Positions 37,845 through 48,914 of a stretch of DNA of 64,000 bases are shown here, one piece after another. The position numbers were made by a program, and so were the translations under genes. Below the pieces are notes generated by a model. The model worked only from the letters and a program-made list of their open reading frames with translations. It was not told where the DNA came from and searched no databases. Numbering within the stretch: position 1 is the first letter of the stretch; the number at the start of each line of letters is the position of its first letter. The stretch is from Phocaeicola sartorii JCM 17136 = DSM 21941 (GTDB lineage Bacteria > Bacteroidota > Bacteroidia > Bacteroidales > Bacteroidaceae), in assembly GCF_000614185.1 (NCBI RefSeq), contig NZ_BAKM01000024.1:31489-95488 (forward strand), read 5' to 3'.

Positions 37845-40351
37845 ATGAAAAAGACCTTGTTATCTTTGGCAATCGCCTCACTGGCGGCAGGCCAACCCGT
37901 CTGCGCCACAGTGGAAAAAATATATAACGAACCCGATTCGGTCTATCTTTTCTCTTACGCCCATCCGAAGGACGAGGGACGCAGCGGACTGAAATTCGCA
38001 TGGAGTCCCGATGGTGACAAATGGCTGAGTGTATCCGATGGTTTCGCCTATCTGAAATGTGACTTCGGACGTTGGGGCTCGGAAAAGAGAATGATTAAAC
38101 CTCTTTTGGAAAAAGCGGAGGATGGACGTTGGTATTGTCGGTGGCAACTCACACCCAGCGGAAAAGTATGGGGTACTTCCTGCTCTTCCGACTTGCTGAA
38201 GTGGTCTCCCCAACAATACGTCAATGCGGCGGAACCTGTTGTACCCCGGCTGGCCACCGCCCGGCAGATTGTCCTCAATAAAGATACCCTGAACGGCTAT
38301 ATACAGAAAGTTCCTTATACGGATATAGAGCAGTTGATCCGTTTTGCCGAGCATAAGAAATACCGCGACATACAGAACAATGAGCGCGCCGAACAGGATG
38401 CCGTTCGCTTTGCCGGACTGATGCCGGTCACTGCTACCATCAAGGTGGATGCCGGACAGGTGAAGCCCATCAGCGAGCATCTAGTCGGAATTTTCTTTGA
38501 GGATATCAATTATGCTGCCGATGGTGGACTCTATGCGGAACTCATTCAGAACCGTGATTTTGAGTATTCTGTCAAAGATGGTTCTAGGGAAGGGTGGGAT
38601 AATGGTTATGCGTGGAGTGTCAGACAATTGGAAGGGGCTTCGACCGTCACCATTGCTTCAGAGAATCCTTTGCATGAGAACAATCCTCATTATGCTGTGC
38701 TTCAAGTGAAGCCGGGAGTTACTTTACAGAACGACGGCTTTGATGGTATTTCCCTAAAAAAGGGAGAGAGGTATGATTTTTCGCTTTTTGCACGTCTTCC
38801 CGAAAACAGTAAAGGAGGTAAGATACTGGTTCGCCTGTTGGACCAGGCGGGTAAGGAAGTGGCGCAGTCGGCTGTACATGTATCTTCTAAGGAATGGAAA
38901 CAGCAACGTACTGTTCTGATTGCCAATGCGGATGTACATGCTGCCGTATTGTCGCTGGAGCCTAAACTGACAGGCACAGTGCATCTGGATATGATCTCTC
39001 TGTTTCCGCAGAACACGTTCAAAGGCAGGAAGAACGGACTGCGCGCCGATTTGGCACAGACCTTGGCAGACCTTCATCCTCGTTTTGTCCGTTTCCCCGG
39101 CGGATGTGTGGCTCATGGAGATGGCGTGGACAATATTTATGATTGGAAAGGCTCTATAGGGGCGTTGGAAGAACGTAAGCCTCTACGCAATTTGTGGGGC
39201 TATCATCAGACCCGCGGTTTGGGATATCATGAATATTTCTTGTTCTGTGAGGACATGGGGGCAGAACCGGTTCCTGTAGTGGCAGCCGGAGTGCCTTGCC
39301 AGAATTCGGGAACTTGCAGCCATCATTCGGTAGGCGAACTGGGTTGCGGCGGCCAGCAGGGCGGTATCCCGATGGAGGAAATGCCGCAGTATGTGCAGGA
39401 TGTACTGGATTTGATAGAATATGCGAATGGAGATGCGAAGAAGACCGTGTGGGGAAAGAAGCGTGCGCAAGCCGGACATCCCAGACCCTTTAATCTGAAA
39501 TACATCGGTATTGGTAACGAGGATTTGATTACCGATATCTTTGAAGAACGTTTCACCATGATTTTCAATGCGGTGAAGGAAAAATATCCCGAAGTGACCG
39601 TTATTGGAACGGTAGGTCCGTTCTATGAGGGCAGTGATTATGAGGAAGGCTGGAAGTTCGCTCCAAGATAGGTATTCCGATGGTGGACGAACATTATTAT
39701 AACACCCCGGGATGGTTTATCAACAACCAAGATTTCTATGACCGTTATGACCGTAACAAGGCGAAAGTGTATCTGGGAGAGTATGCGGCTCACTTGCCAG
39801 GACGTCCCAACAACATAGAAACAGCATTGGCCGAGGCCTTGTACCTGACTTCCGTGGAGCGTAATGCCGATGTGGTGACCATGACTTCCTACGCTCCGTT
39901 ACTGGCCAAGGAAGGGCATACCCAGTGGAATCCGGATCTGATTTATTTCAACAATACGGAGGTGAAACCCACCGTAGGTTACTATGCGCAGCAAATGTAC
40001 GGACAAAATGTGGGCAGTGAATACATCGCTTCTTCCGTGACCTTGGATAACACACAGGATGCGGTGGAGAAACGAATAGGCGTGTCGGTGGTCCGTGATG
40101 GAAAGACAGGAGATATGATTGTGAAACTGGTGAATCTGTTGCCCGTAGCGGTGAATGCGCAAGTAGAGCTTCCGTCCTTGGAAGGAATGGATACTACTGC
40201 TGTAAAGACAGTTCTGGCAGGAAAACCCACTGACAAACAGACTCGTCCTGTATCCGGTACCATGGAGGTAAGCGAGAAATTCGGGTATGAATTGCCGGCC
40301 TATTCATTTACGGTAATCCGGATAAATAAGAATAAAAATAATAATAGATAA
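37845..40351 (+). CDS. GH51 alpha-L-arabinofuranosidase (one frame break)
   Basis: Signal peptide (KKTLLSLAIASLAAGQPVCA), an N-terminal segment of about 170 residues resembling part of a GH43-like propeller, then the GH51 module: HLVGIFFEDINYAADGGLYAEL, a CBM4-like insert, LHPRFVRFPGGCVAHGDG, YIGIGNEDLITDIFEERF with the acid/base Glu (NE), and MVDEHYYNTPGWF with the nucleophile Glu (DEH). A missing C near 39661 breaks the raw frame between WKFA and KIGIPMVDEHYY, just before the nucleophile. The repaired length is 835. It releases terminal L-arabinofuranose. Its stop abuts the GH35 start (ATG at 40352), so translation is probably coupled. Confidence 0.9.
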
Positions 40352-42704
40352 ATGAAGATGAAGAAATTACTGACTTTATTGCTGGCGGTCCTGCTGCTGG
40401 CGGGATGTGCCGGCAATCAGCCCGGAACATTCGAAGCAGGTAAGAATACCTTTCTGCTGAATGGGAAACCGTTCGTGGTCAAAGCGGCAGAGGTGCATTA
40501 TCCGCGCATTCCCCGTGAATACTGGGAACATCGTATTGAAATGTGTAAGGCATTGGGCATGAATACACTTTGTCTGTATGTCTTTTGGAATTTGCACGAG
40601 GAAACTCCCGGTAAGTATGATTTTACAGGCAATAAAGATATTGCAGCTTTCTGTAAATTGGCTCAGAAGCATGGCATGTACGTCATTGTGCGTCCTGGCC
40701 CGTATGTATGTGCGGAATGGGAAATGGGTGGTCTGCTTGGTGGCTGTTGAAGAATGACAGCGTACAGTTACGTACACTTGATCCCTTTTATATGCAGCAC
40801 GTGGGAGCTTTTATGCACGAAGTGGGCAAGCAGTTGCAGAACTTGCAGATTACCCGTGGCGGTAACATCATTATGGTGCAAGTGGAAAACGAATATGGTT
40901 CGTATGGTACGGACAAGCCGTATGTGTCGGCCATCCGTGATACGGTACGCGCCGCAGGCTTCACCGAAGTGCCTTTGTTCCAATGTGACTGGAGCTCTAA
41001 TTTCCTGAATAATGGCTTGGATGATTTGCTCTGGACTGTAAACTTCGGTACGGGAGCCGATATCGACAAACAGTTTGCCAAACTGAAAGAAGTACGTCCC
41101 GACGCTCCGCTGATGTGCAGCGAGTTCTGGAGCGGATGGTTTGACCACTGGGGACGCAAGCACGAAACCCGTGACGGACAAATCATGGTGGATGGTCTGA
41201 AAGAGATGATGGACAAAGGTATTTCTTTCAGTCTGTACATGACTCACGGAGGAACTACCTTTGGTTGGTGGGGCGGTGCCAACAATCCGGCTTACTCGGC
41301 TATGTGCAGCAGCTATGACTATGACGCTCCTATCAGCGAAGCAGGCTGGACCACCGACAAGTATTTTGCTTTACGTGATATGTTGAAGGACTACTTGGAC
41401 GAAGGACAAACATTGCCTGAAGTTCCCGAAGCTTTACCGGTGATGGAAATCCCTGCCATTAAATTCACTCAAATAGCTCCGTTGGTTGACAATCTGCCCG
41501 AACCGAAGCAGACAGAGGAAATCCGGCCGATGGAGAAATTTGACCAGGGTTGGGGAAGTATCCTGTACCGTACCCATTTGCCGGAAGATGTGAAAGCGGG
41601 AACCGTTTTGAAAATCACCGAACAGCATGACTGGACACAGGTTTTTGCCGATGGGAAACTGTTGGGGCGTCTGGACCGCCGTAGTGGAGAACAGGAACTT
41701 ACACTGCCTGCTTTGAAAGCCGGTACACAGCTTGATTTATTGGTGGAAGCCATGGGGCGTGTGAACTTTGACAAGTCCATTCACGACCGCAAGGGAATTA
41801 CCGGGAAAGTGGAACTGGTGAACGGTCAGAATGCCGAAACGCTGAAAGGCTGGACTGTTTATAATCTTCCCGTAGATTATGAATTTGTATCTTCCAGGAA
41901 TTTTCAGGATATGAACTCGTCTGCCGCTTGTGGCATAGAGAAAAATGATGAAAGTATTCCCGCCTACTATCGCGCCACTTTTACCTTGGATAAGGTGGCT
42001 GATACGTTCCTGAACATGGAGTCTTGGGGAAAAGGTATGGTATGGGTGAACGGTCATGCCATGGGACGTTTTTGGGAAATCGGCCCTCAACAAACCCTGT
42101 TCATGCCGGGCTGCTGGCTGAAAAAAGGAGTGAACGAAATCATTGTTCTTGATTTGAAAGGTCCGAAAGAGGCGACCATTATCGGATTGAACAAACCTAT
42201 CCTGGATATGCTTCGCGTGGCTGTTCCCGAAACGCATCGTAAGCAAGGACAGACCATCAAGCTGGAGAAGGAAACACCGGTAGCTGCCGGTACTTTCAAA
42301 CCGGGTAACGGTTGGCAGGAAGTGAAAGTACCTGCTACGAAAGGACGTTACTTCTGTCTGGAAGGTCTGTCTTCTTTTGATAATACCAACATTGCCGCCA
42401 TCGCGGAGTTTGACGTGCTGGATGAGAAAGGACAGAAAATCTCTCGTGAAAACTGGAAGATTGTTTATGCAGACAGCGAGGAGACTCGTAGCGGTAACCG
42501 CACAGCGATAAGATTTATGATTTGCAGGAAAGTACTTTCTGGCAGACGGTGGATAATACGGCTTATCCTCATCAGGTGGTGATAGATCTCGGCAAAGAAT
42601 ATAACGTGACCGGTTTCCGTATTCTGCCGCGTGCGGAACAAGGAGCTCCCGGCATGATGAAAGATTATAAGGTGTATGTAAAAGCAACCGGTTTCGGTTA
42701 TTAA
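40352..42704 (+). CDS. GH35 beta-galactosidase lipoprotein (two frame breaks)
   Basis: Lipoprotein signal LLLAVLLLAGC (Cys near residue 20). GH35 barrel: [71 protein letters not shown] (acid/base Glu) and LMCSEFWSGWFDHWG (nucleophile Glu). A C-terminal discoidin-like domain (FWQTVDNTAYPHQVVIDLGKEY) ends the protein. Losses near 40736 (CTGCC to CTGC) and 42505 break the raw frame; the repaired length is 784. It removes terminal beta-galactose, including from galactan side chains. Last gene of the GH43-GH51-GH35 operon, followed by hairpins at 42711-42749 and 42831-42880. Confidence 0.92.
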
Positions 42705-42710
42705 AATACT

Positions 42711-42749
42711 TTTCCCGTAGGTGGAGACACAGACTGCCCCTACGGGAAA
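42711..42749. repeat. 11-bp perfect inverted repeat after GH35
   Basis: TTTCCCGTAGG (42711-42721) and CCTACGGGAAA (42739-42749), right after the GH35 stop. The CCCTAC core recalls the ends of the element at 16746. No T-run on the plus strand. Confidence 0.5.
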
Positions 42750-42830
42750 TGAAGAAGCTACAGAAAAGAATTAAAACACAGATGTAAGGAGGAGGTTTCA
42801 AAAGAAGGAACCTGCGGGTAGAACAATTAT

Positions 42831-42880
42831 CGGATACTTTAGCAAATTTTAAAAACTGCTAGAGTATCCGGTTTCTTTTT
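42831..42880 (+). terminator. intrinsic terminator of the GH43-GH51-GH35 operon
   Basis: 14-bp arms CGGATACTTTAGCA (42831-42844) and TGCTAGAGTATCCG (42857-42870) with one G-U pair, followed by GTTTCTTTTT. It ends 2 bp before the promoter of the next gene. Confidence 0.8.
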
Positions 42881-42882
42881 TA

Positions 42883-42890
42883 TAACTTTG
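42883..42890 (+). promoter_or_regulatory. -7 promoter element of the propeller/AraC regulator
   Basis: TAACTTTG, exact TAnnTTTG match, 30 bp upstream of ATG 42921. The in-frame TTG at 42888 lies inside the element and cannot be the start. Confidence 0.6.
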
Positions 42891-42920
42891 GGGCAGTCTA
42901 TGATTCTAACCGAAAGCACA

Positions 42921-45739
42921 ATGAAATATATATTGACCTTTATACTATCTTTTCTCTCCTTCTTGGTGTGTTCTCAGAACATAACTATTACAGATATTCC
43001 TACCATTGACCAGCTGCCGGTAAATGCCATTCATCGCGTCTTCAGAGACAGCGAAGGATATATGTGGTATGGCACGGTGAACGGATTATGTCGTGATGAC
43101 GGTTATCATGTGAAAGTGTTTCGTTCGGACATTGAAACTCCGGGATTATTAGAGGACAATTTGGTGGAGTGTATCGCTGAGGATAAGAAGGGGAATATAT
43201 GGTTCGGTACAGACAAAGGGGTATACATTCTTGATAAATCGGACTACAGTGTACATCCTATGGACCGAGAGCGTTTGAAGAATATTCCGGTGATGTATCT
43301 TTATGCTACCAGTGACGGCTATATGTGGCTGAGTTATCGTTCTATATTGGCCAAATATGACATCAACGGACAGTTGGTCAAAGAGTATCCACTCCAGAAT
43401 GAATATGGAAGAACTACTATTTCCGGATTTTGTGAGAGCCGCAACCATGAGATTATTATCTCTGTGTGGAATGGCCGGGTATATCATTTGGACAAAGAAA
43501 AAGACGAGTTCGTTCCTTATCCTGATAAGATGAGAAGACAAAATCCTACGGTAATGGTTCAGGATAATGAACAGGACTACTTCTGGTTGGCTACCTGGGG
43601 GGATGGTGTGGTGCGTTTTGACCCTTCGGCTCCGGAAGATTCCATGTTTGTATATTCTGAATTACCGGTCAATGCGGCCGGTGAGGAGGATGGGGTCATC
43701 CTTAGTCTGGTACAGGATGATAAACTGGGGTATATCTGGTTGACCACCGGGCACGATTTCATGTCCTTACAAATACAACCGGATAAGACGTTAAAACAAT
43801 TGAAATTCCAGACAGGACTTCTACCTGTTAATCACATGTTGGTAGAAGTTCTGAAAGGGAGGGGATGTCTGTGGGTATCGGCCTTTGACTGCCCCAGCTT
43901 CATTGTACATCTGATGGATAATATAACCAAGGATTATGCCTTGCCTGCTTTAGCGGACAGGGCGAACCGTAGTCCGGCTGTAATGGCCTTGTGTGATGAC
44001 GGAGACGGTATGATGTGGATAATGCAGGAAAGAACCGGTTTGGTGTTGTATGATCTGAAGCGGGATAAGGTAAAAATCTATTCGGATTTTCCCGCACTTG
44101 CTTCTTTGGCTTTAGATAACGGGCGCGAGATGACGAGAGCACGTATCAATGACGGTATTTGGGTGGCAAAGGATTTGAATAGATGGGTTTATGGTATGGC
44201 CCGCCAGGGAATGGAGATGCATCTGAAGAATGTTATTGATTTGAACGGGCAGGTGGAACCGAACGCTACGGTGACCAAATTGTATGAAGACTCGCACGGA
44301 ATCTTATGGATAGGATTGAGTAAAGGACTTTGCAGTTATGATGTCCGTCAGAAAAGAATTAAACAGGTTTATCCCGATGTGGGGCATGTGATGGGAATTG
44401 TGGAGAATAAGGAAGGCTGATATGGATTTGTACTCAAGACAATGGTTTGTTTCAGACAACGGCGGATGAAAAACTTCGTTCTTTCAAATTGGACAAGAAT
44501 TTCTCTTGTCTGTCTATTGCTCCCGATTGGATTTTGTGGTTGGGAACTTGTGACGGAGGAGTCTATTCTTATGATCCTTCAGAGAATAAGTTGGTCAGTT
44601 ATAATGAGGCTTGCGGTATGAACGGTAATCAGGTGAACCAAATAGTGGCTGATGCATACAATCATATTTGGATTGATACAAACCAGAAACTGATAGAATT
44701 TAATCCTCGTAACGGTTCGTTCCGCACCTATCTCACCACGGACGGTTCCATCTTGTTGCATCGCTTTCTTCCAACTGCTGTTTGTCAGGCAAAAGACGGC
44801 AATATTTATTGGGGCGGCATTCCGGGTATTTGCATGGTTACTCCATCAAACGGGTTGGAAAGAAAGGCTAGTGCAGTGAAGACCAAGATAACTGATATAA
44901 AGTTGCAAGGAGCATCATTGATATTCGGAGACAGAAAGGGTAGCAATTCCATTAACCGGATAGAATTACATCCCGATGACCAGAATTTGGAAATTAGTTT
45001 TTCTTCTCTTAACCACCGTTATGCTTCAAAGATACGCTATGCTTATCGGTTGATAGGAGTGGACAAGGCGTGGGTATATGTGGAAGGTGGAAAAAACTCG
45101 GCTTTTTATAATCATCTGAGTAAGGGTACTTACACTTTTCAAGTGAAGGCGACGGATGAAAACGGCCTTTGGAGCAAGGAAGTAACAGAACTGACCATCC
45201 GACGTCTTCCAGCTTTTTATGAAACTTGGTGGGCGTATTTGTTTTATGTATTGATAGTGATGGGCATATCCGGTTATAGCCTATATCTTTACCTGAAACG
45301 GATAGACCGTAAGAATAATGAAATGTGGGCGGACAGCAAGGAGATGATTAAAATGCGTACTTATCTGGATAGCAAGGTGAATTTACCTGAACCTGAGTTT
45401 GTACAACTGGACAAACTTTTATTGGAGAAAGCGGTAAAAGCCGTGGAAGATAACCTTACTGAGCCTGATTTTGATGTGACAGCTTTGGCTGATGCCATGA
45501 ATATGTCCCGTTCTACCTTGACCCGTAAATTGAAAGCCATAACAGGCCGCACTCCATTGGATTTTATCCGGAACATTAAGATGAAGCATGCCAGACACAT
45601 GCTGGAAGATAAAGATAAAAGTGTAACAGAGGTTGCCGCTACGTTGGGGTATTTTAACCGGAAGTATTTCACCACTTGCTTTAAGGAGGAATTTGGAGTG
45701 ACTCCCAGTGAGTTTCAGAAATCACAGCACGAAAAATAA
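42921..45739 (+). CDS. membrane propeller-AraC regulator without histidine kinase (one frame break)
   Basis: From ATG 42921: signal peptide (MKYILTFILSFLSFLVCSQ), a long two-component-regulator propeller (EGYMWYGTVNGLCR, GNIWFGTDKGVYIL, HGILWIGLSKGLCSY), a Y_Y_Y domain (KGTYTFQVKATDENGLWS), one membrane helix (YLFYVLIVMGISGYSLYLYL), a linker of about 60 residues, and directly an AraC HTH (DVTALADAMNMSRSTLTRKLK, FNRKYFTTCFKEEFGVTPSEF). HisKA, HATPase and receiver domains are absent. One missing G near 44419 splits the raw frame inside KEGWIWICTQDNG; the repaired length is 939. It would sense sugar in the periplasm and bind DNA without phosphotransfer. Probably controls the adjacent susC2 operon. 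Confidence 0.85.
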
Positions 45740-45770
45740 ATCTCTTCCTGTCCTTTAATTGTTGCAAATA

Positions 45771-45816
45771 GGGGGTACAAATGCGTCAAGTTATAGCTAG
45801 AGCCATTTGTATCCCC
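45771..45816 (+). terminator. hairpin after the regulator gene
   Basis: Arms GGGGGTACAAATG (45771-45783) and CATTTGTATCCCC (45804-45816) pair with one mismatch, 32 bp after the regulator stop. No long T-run, so termination is probable but not certain. Confidence 0.5.
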
Positions 45817-45935
45817 TGTTAGCATGGTTCTTCACCTGTATTTCTATTTCCTATTTCATTCTTTTGCCACAACCTTTTACGGGGAGAAAAACACATCTTC
45901 TTCATTCATTCCCGCAGTAAAGGTATGTATAACTT

Positions 45936-45943
45936 TAAATTTG
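45936..45943 (+). promoter_or_regulatory. possible -7 element of susC2
   Basis: TAAATTTG matches TAnnTTTG but ends 7 bp before ATG 45951; the overlapping TATAACTTT a little upstream is an alternative. The 211-bp gap otherwise holds the hairpin at 45771-45816. Confidence 0.3.
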
Positions 45944-45950
45944 ATATAGA

Positions 45951-48899
45951 ATGAAACATTTGTTTTTGTTGCTTACTCTGTTAAGCTTTTCATTAACAGC
46001 CTTAGCCCAGCAAAAAGTGACGGGTAAGGTGAAAGATTCTTCCGGCGAGCCTGTCATAGGAGCCAGTGTTGTTGTAAAAGGCAATAATACCATGGGAACC
46101 ATTACCGATTTTGATGGAAACTTTATGTTGGATGTTCCGGCAAAGAGTGTGTTGGTTATTTCTTATATTGGCTATGTCACTCAGGAAGTTCCGACAGCAG
46201 GAAAGAATTCATTAGAGATTGTTTTAAAGGAGGATACCAAGACCTTGGATGAAGTGGTGGTGATTGGTTACGGTACACAGCGTAAAGGTGATGTGACCAG
46301 TTCTGTAGCTAGTGTGAAAGCCGACAACTTTGTAAAAGGAGCTGTGAAGGATGTGGGACAGCTGATTCAAGGAAAAGTAGCCGGTCTGGCCATTACCAAT
46401 CCTAACGGTGACCCGACGGGAAGTACCCAGATACGTCTTCGTGGTACAAATACCATTGGTGGAGCTAATACTGCTCCGTTGGTATTGATTGACGGAATTC
46501 CTGGAGAACTTGGTACTGTGGCTCCCGAAGATGTGGAGAGCGTGGACGTGTTGAAGGACGGTTCTGCTGCCGCTATCTATGGAACACGGGGTACGAATGG
46601 TGTGATTTTAATTACTACTAAACAGGCTAAAGGAGTGGATATTAACCAAGTGGAGTATAATGGCTATGTCAGTACTTCTCTTATAGCCAAGAAACTGGAT
46701 ATGCTGAATGCAGATGAGTTTCGTACCCTTTATCCCGACCAGGACCATGGGGCTGATACGGATTGGATTGATGAGATTAGCCGTACACCGGTTAGCCATG
46801 TTCACAACTTGTCATTGATGGGCGGCAATTCAAAGACTAATTATATTGCCAACTTGAACTATGCCTCTCGTCAAGGGATTATGAAAAAATCGGATTTCGA
46901 AAGCTTCCAAGGACGTATTGAGGTGACCCACCGTATGTTTGATGATAAGTTAAAATTGAAATTCGGTCTGTTTGGTAAGAAAAACCAGATGGAATCTACC
47001 ACCAATGGGGGGAGCTTCAGAGGTTGGGTATATGGTCAGGCAACTCGTAGAAACCCAACCGATCCGGTAAGAAATGAGGATGGTACATGGAATGAGAATG
47101 TGAGCAAATTCGAATACGAGAATCCCTTGGCTTTGTTGTATGAGGCTGAAGGAAATGTAAAAAAGACCCAGTTGCGCTACAATGGGAATATTGTTTATAA
47201 TCCTATCAAGGATTTGACTCTTTCTGCCGTATTCTCTTATATTCGTGATAATATGAACCGTGGTTATGGTGAAACTTTGAACCATATTTCTGCTTTGCGT
47301 GATGGACTGGCAGGTTGGTCTTCTGTAGGTGCTTATACCAAGATGGAGAAATTGATGGAACTTACTGCACAATATAGCAAAGAAATCGGTGCACATAAAT
47401 TCACTGTATTGGGCGGTTACAGCTACAATGAAACAGACTTTGAAGAACTTTGGATTGATAACTATGGTTTTCAGGATGATTATTTTGGTGGATGGCATAA
47501 TATTGGCATCGGTTCTGCTTTGAAAGACGGAAAGGCGAATATCGGTTCAAAGAAAACTCCTACAAATCTGATCGGTTTTTTTGGTCGTGCTACTTATTCG
47601 TTCAAGAATCGTTATTTGTTGATGGGAGCTCTTCGTTATGAAGGAGCCAGCCAGTTATGGGGAACTGATAATGCATGGGGGCTTTTCCCTTCTGTATCAG
47701 TCGGATGGAGAATTACCGAAGAAGCATTTATGAAGAATCAGAAGATATTTGATGATTTGAAACTTCGTGTGGGATATGGTGTGACGGGTTCACAACCTAA
47801 AAATCCTTTCCTGGGGGTAGCTATGTTGAAATACGGCTCGTATGCTTTTGTAAATGGAAATTGGATACAGACCATTGTTCCGGCATCCAACCCGAACCCT
47901 GATTTGAAATGGGAGGAAAAGAAAGAAACCAATATTGGGTTGGACTTTGTTTCATGGGGTGGCCGTTTGTCCGGCTCTATTGATTATTATAACCGTGATG
48001 TCGATGGTTTGATATACGAATATGGAGTACCGACCCCTCCGAACTTGTATAATAAGACGATGGCTAATGGTGGTACAATGAGAAACCGTGGTGTGGAAGT
48101 ATTGGTAACTGTGGTTCCTGTTCAGAATAAAGATTTTGAATGGAGCACTACCGGAACGTTCTCTTTGAATTCTAATAAACTGATCAGTTTGTCTGGTAGT
48201 ATCTTTAAGTCGGATTACGACTATTTTAATACGGGTACGGTGGAATACTCCGGTCAGGTAGCCGATTCTCACAGAGTACAGGTAGGTGAAAGCATCGGTA
48301 ATTTTTATGGCTTTAAAGTAGTGGATGTGGACAGTGAAGGTCATTGGATTTACGAAGACAGGAATGGTGAGTTGGTGAACTATAAAGATTTTACTCATGC
48401 TCCCGAAGATAAGCATGTTATTGGTAACGGTCTTCCTAAATGGTATGCGGGATGGAACAATACTCTTCGTTATAAAAACTTCGACTTGAATGTGACGATG
48501 CGTGGCGCGTTTGGCTTCCAGATAATCAATGGTGGACGTATGAATTACGAAAATGTAAAAAACAGCCGTTTTGAAAATCGTTTGAAATCTGTGAATGACC
48601 TGGTGTTTGGCAAGCATACGTTGAGCCCGGAAGTGGAACCGGAATTCAACAGCTATTATGTAGAAGATGGTGACTACTGGAAGATTGACAATATCACTTT
48701 GGGATATAGTTTCGGTCAGGTAGGTAAATATATAAAGTCACTCCGTATTTATGGTTCGGTATTGAATGCTTTGACTATAACCAGATATAAAGGTATTGAT
48801 CCGGAAGTATCAACAGATGGTTTGACTCCGGGATATGATACACGTGACAGATATCCGAGTGTGCGCTCATTTACTTTCGGCGTTAATGTGAAATTTTAA
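45951..48899 (+). CDS. SusC-like TonB-dependent glycan importer (second pair)
   Basis: 982 residues, frame intact. Signal peptide (KHLFLLLTLLSFSLTALA), carboxypeptidase-regulatory-like domain (VTGKVKDSSGEPVIGASVVV, DFDGNFMLDVPAKS), signature LDEVVVIGYGTQRKGDVTSSV, plug with AAAIYGTRGTNGVILITTKQ, and a barrel ending PSVRSFTFGVNVKF. It is clearly a separate paralogue from the one at 26396 (different plug loops and barrel length), so it likely imports a different oligosaccharide. susD2 follows after 15 bp. Confidence 0.95.
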   Translation: MKHLFLLLTLLSFSLTALAQQKVTGKVKDSSGEPVIGASVVVKGNNTMGTITDFDGNFMLDVPAKSVLVISYIGYVTQEVPTAGKNSLEIVLKEDTKTLDEVVVIGYGTQRKGDVTSSVASVKADNFVKGAVKDVGQLIQGKVAGLAITNPNGDPTGSTQIRLRGTNTIGGANTAPLVLIDGIPGELGTVAPEDVESVDVLKDGSAAAIYGTRGTNGVILITTKQAKGVDINQVEYNGYVSTSLIAKKLDMLNADEFRTLYPDQDHGADTDWIDEISRTPVSHVHNLSLMGGNSKTNYIANLNYASRQGIMKKSDFESFQGRIEVTHRMFDDKLKLKFGLFGKKNQMESTTNGGSFRGWVYGQATRRNPTDPVRNEDGTWNENVSKFEYENPLALLYEAEGNVKKTQLRYNGNIVYNPIKDLTLSAVFSYIRDNMNRGYGETLNHISALRDGLAGWSSVGAYTKMEKLMELTAQYSKEIGAHKFTVLGGYSYNETDFEELWIDNYGFQDDYFGGWHNIGIGSALKDGKANIGSKKTPTNLIGFFGRATYSFKNRYLLMGALRYEGASQLWGTDNAWGLFPSVSVGWRITEEAFMKNQKIFDDLKLRVGYGVTGSQPKNPFLGVAMLKYGSYAFVNGNWIQTIVPASNPNPDLKWEEKKETNIGLDFVSWGGRLSGSIDYYNRDVDGLIYEYGVPTPPNLYNKTMANGGTMRNRGVEVLVTVVPVQNKDFEWSTTGTFSLNSNKLISLSGSIFKSDYDYFNTGTVEYSGQVADSHRVQVGESIGNFYGFKVVDVDSEGHWIYEDRNGELVNYKDFTHAPEDKHVIGNGLPKWYAGWNNTLRYKNFDLNVTMRGAFGFQIINGGRMNYENVKNSRFENRLKSVNDLVFGKHTLSPEVEPEFNSYYVEDGDYWKIDNITLGYSFGQVGKYIKSLRIYGSVLNALTITRYKGIDPEVSTDGLTPGYDTRDRYPSVRSFTFGVNVKF

Positions 48900-48914
48900 T
48901 GAACTAAAAAGGAA

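Noticed and set aside
42888..42920. TTG start at 42888 for the propeller-AraC regulator
   Set aside because: It lies inside the TAACTTTG promoter element, and the signal peptide begins at ATG 42921.
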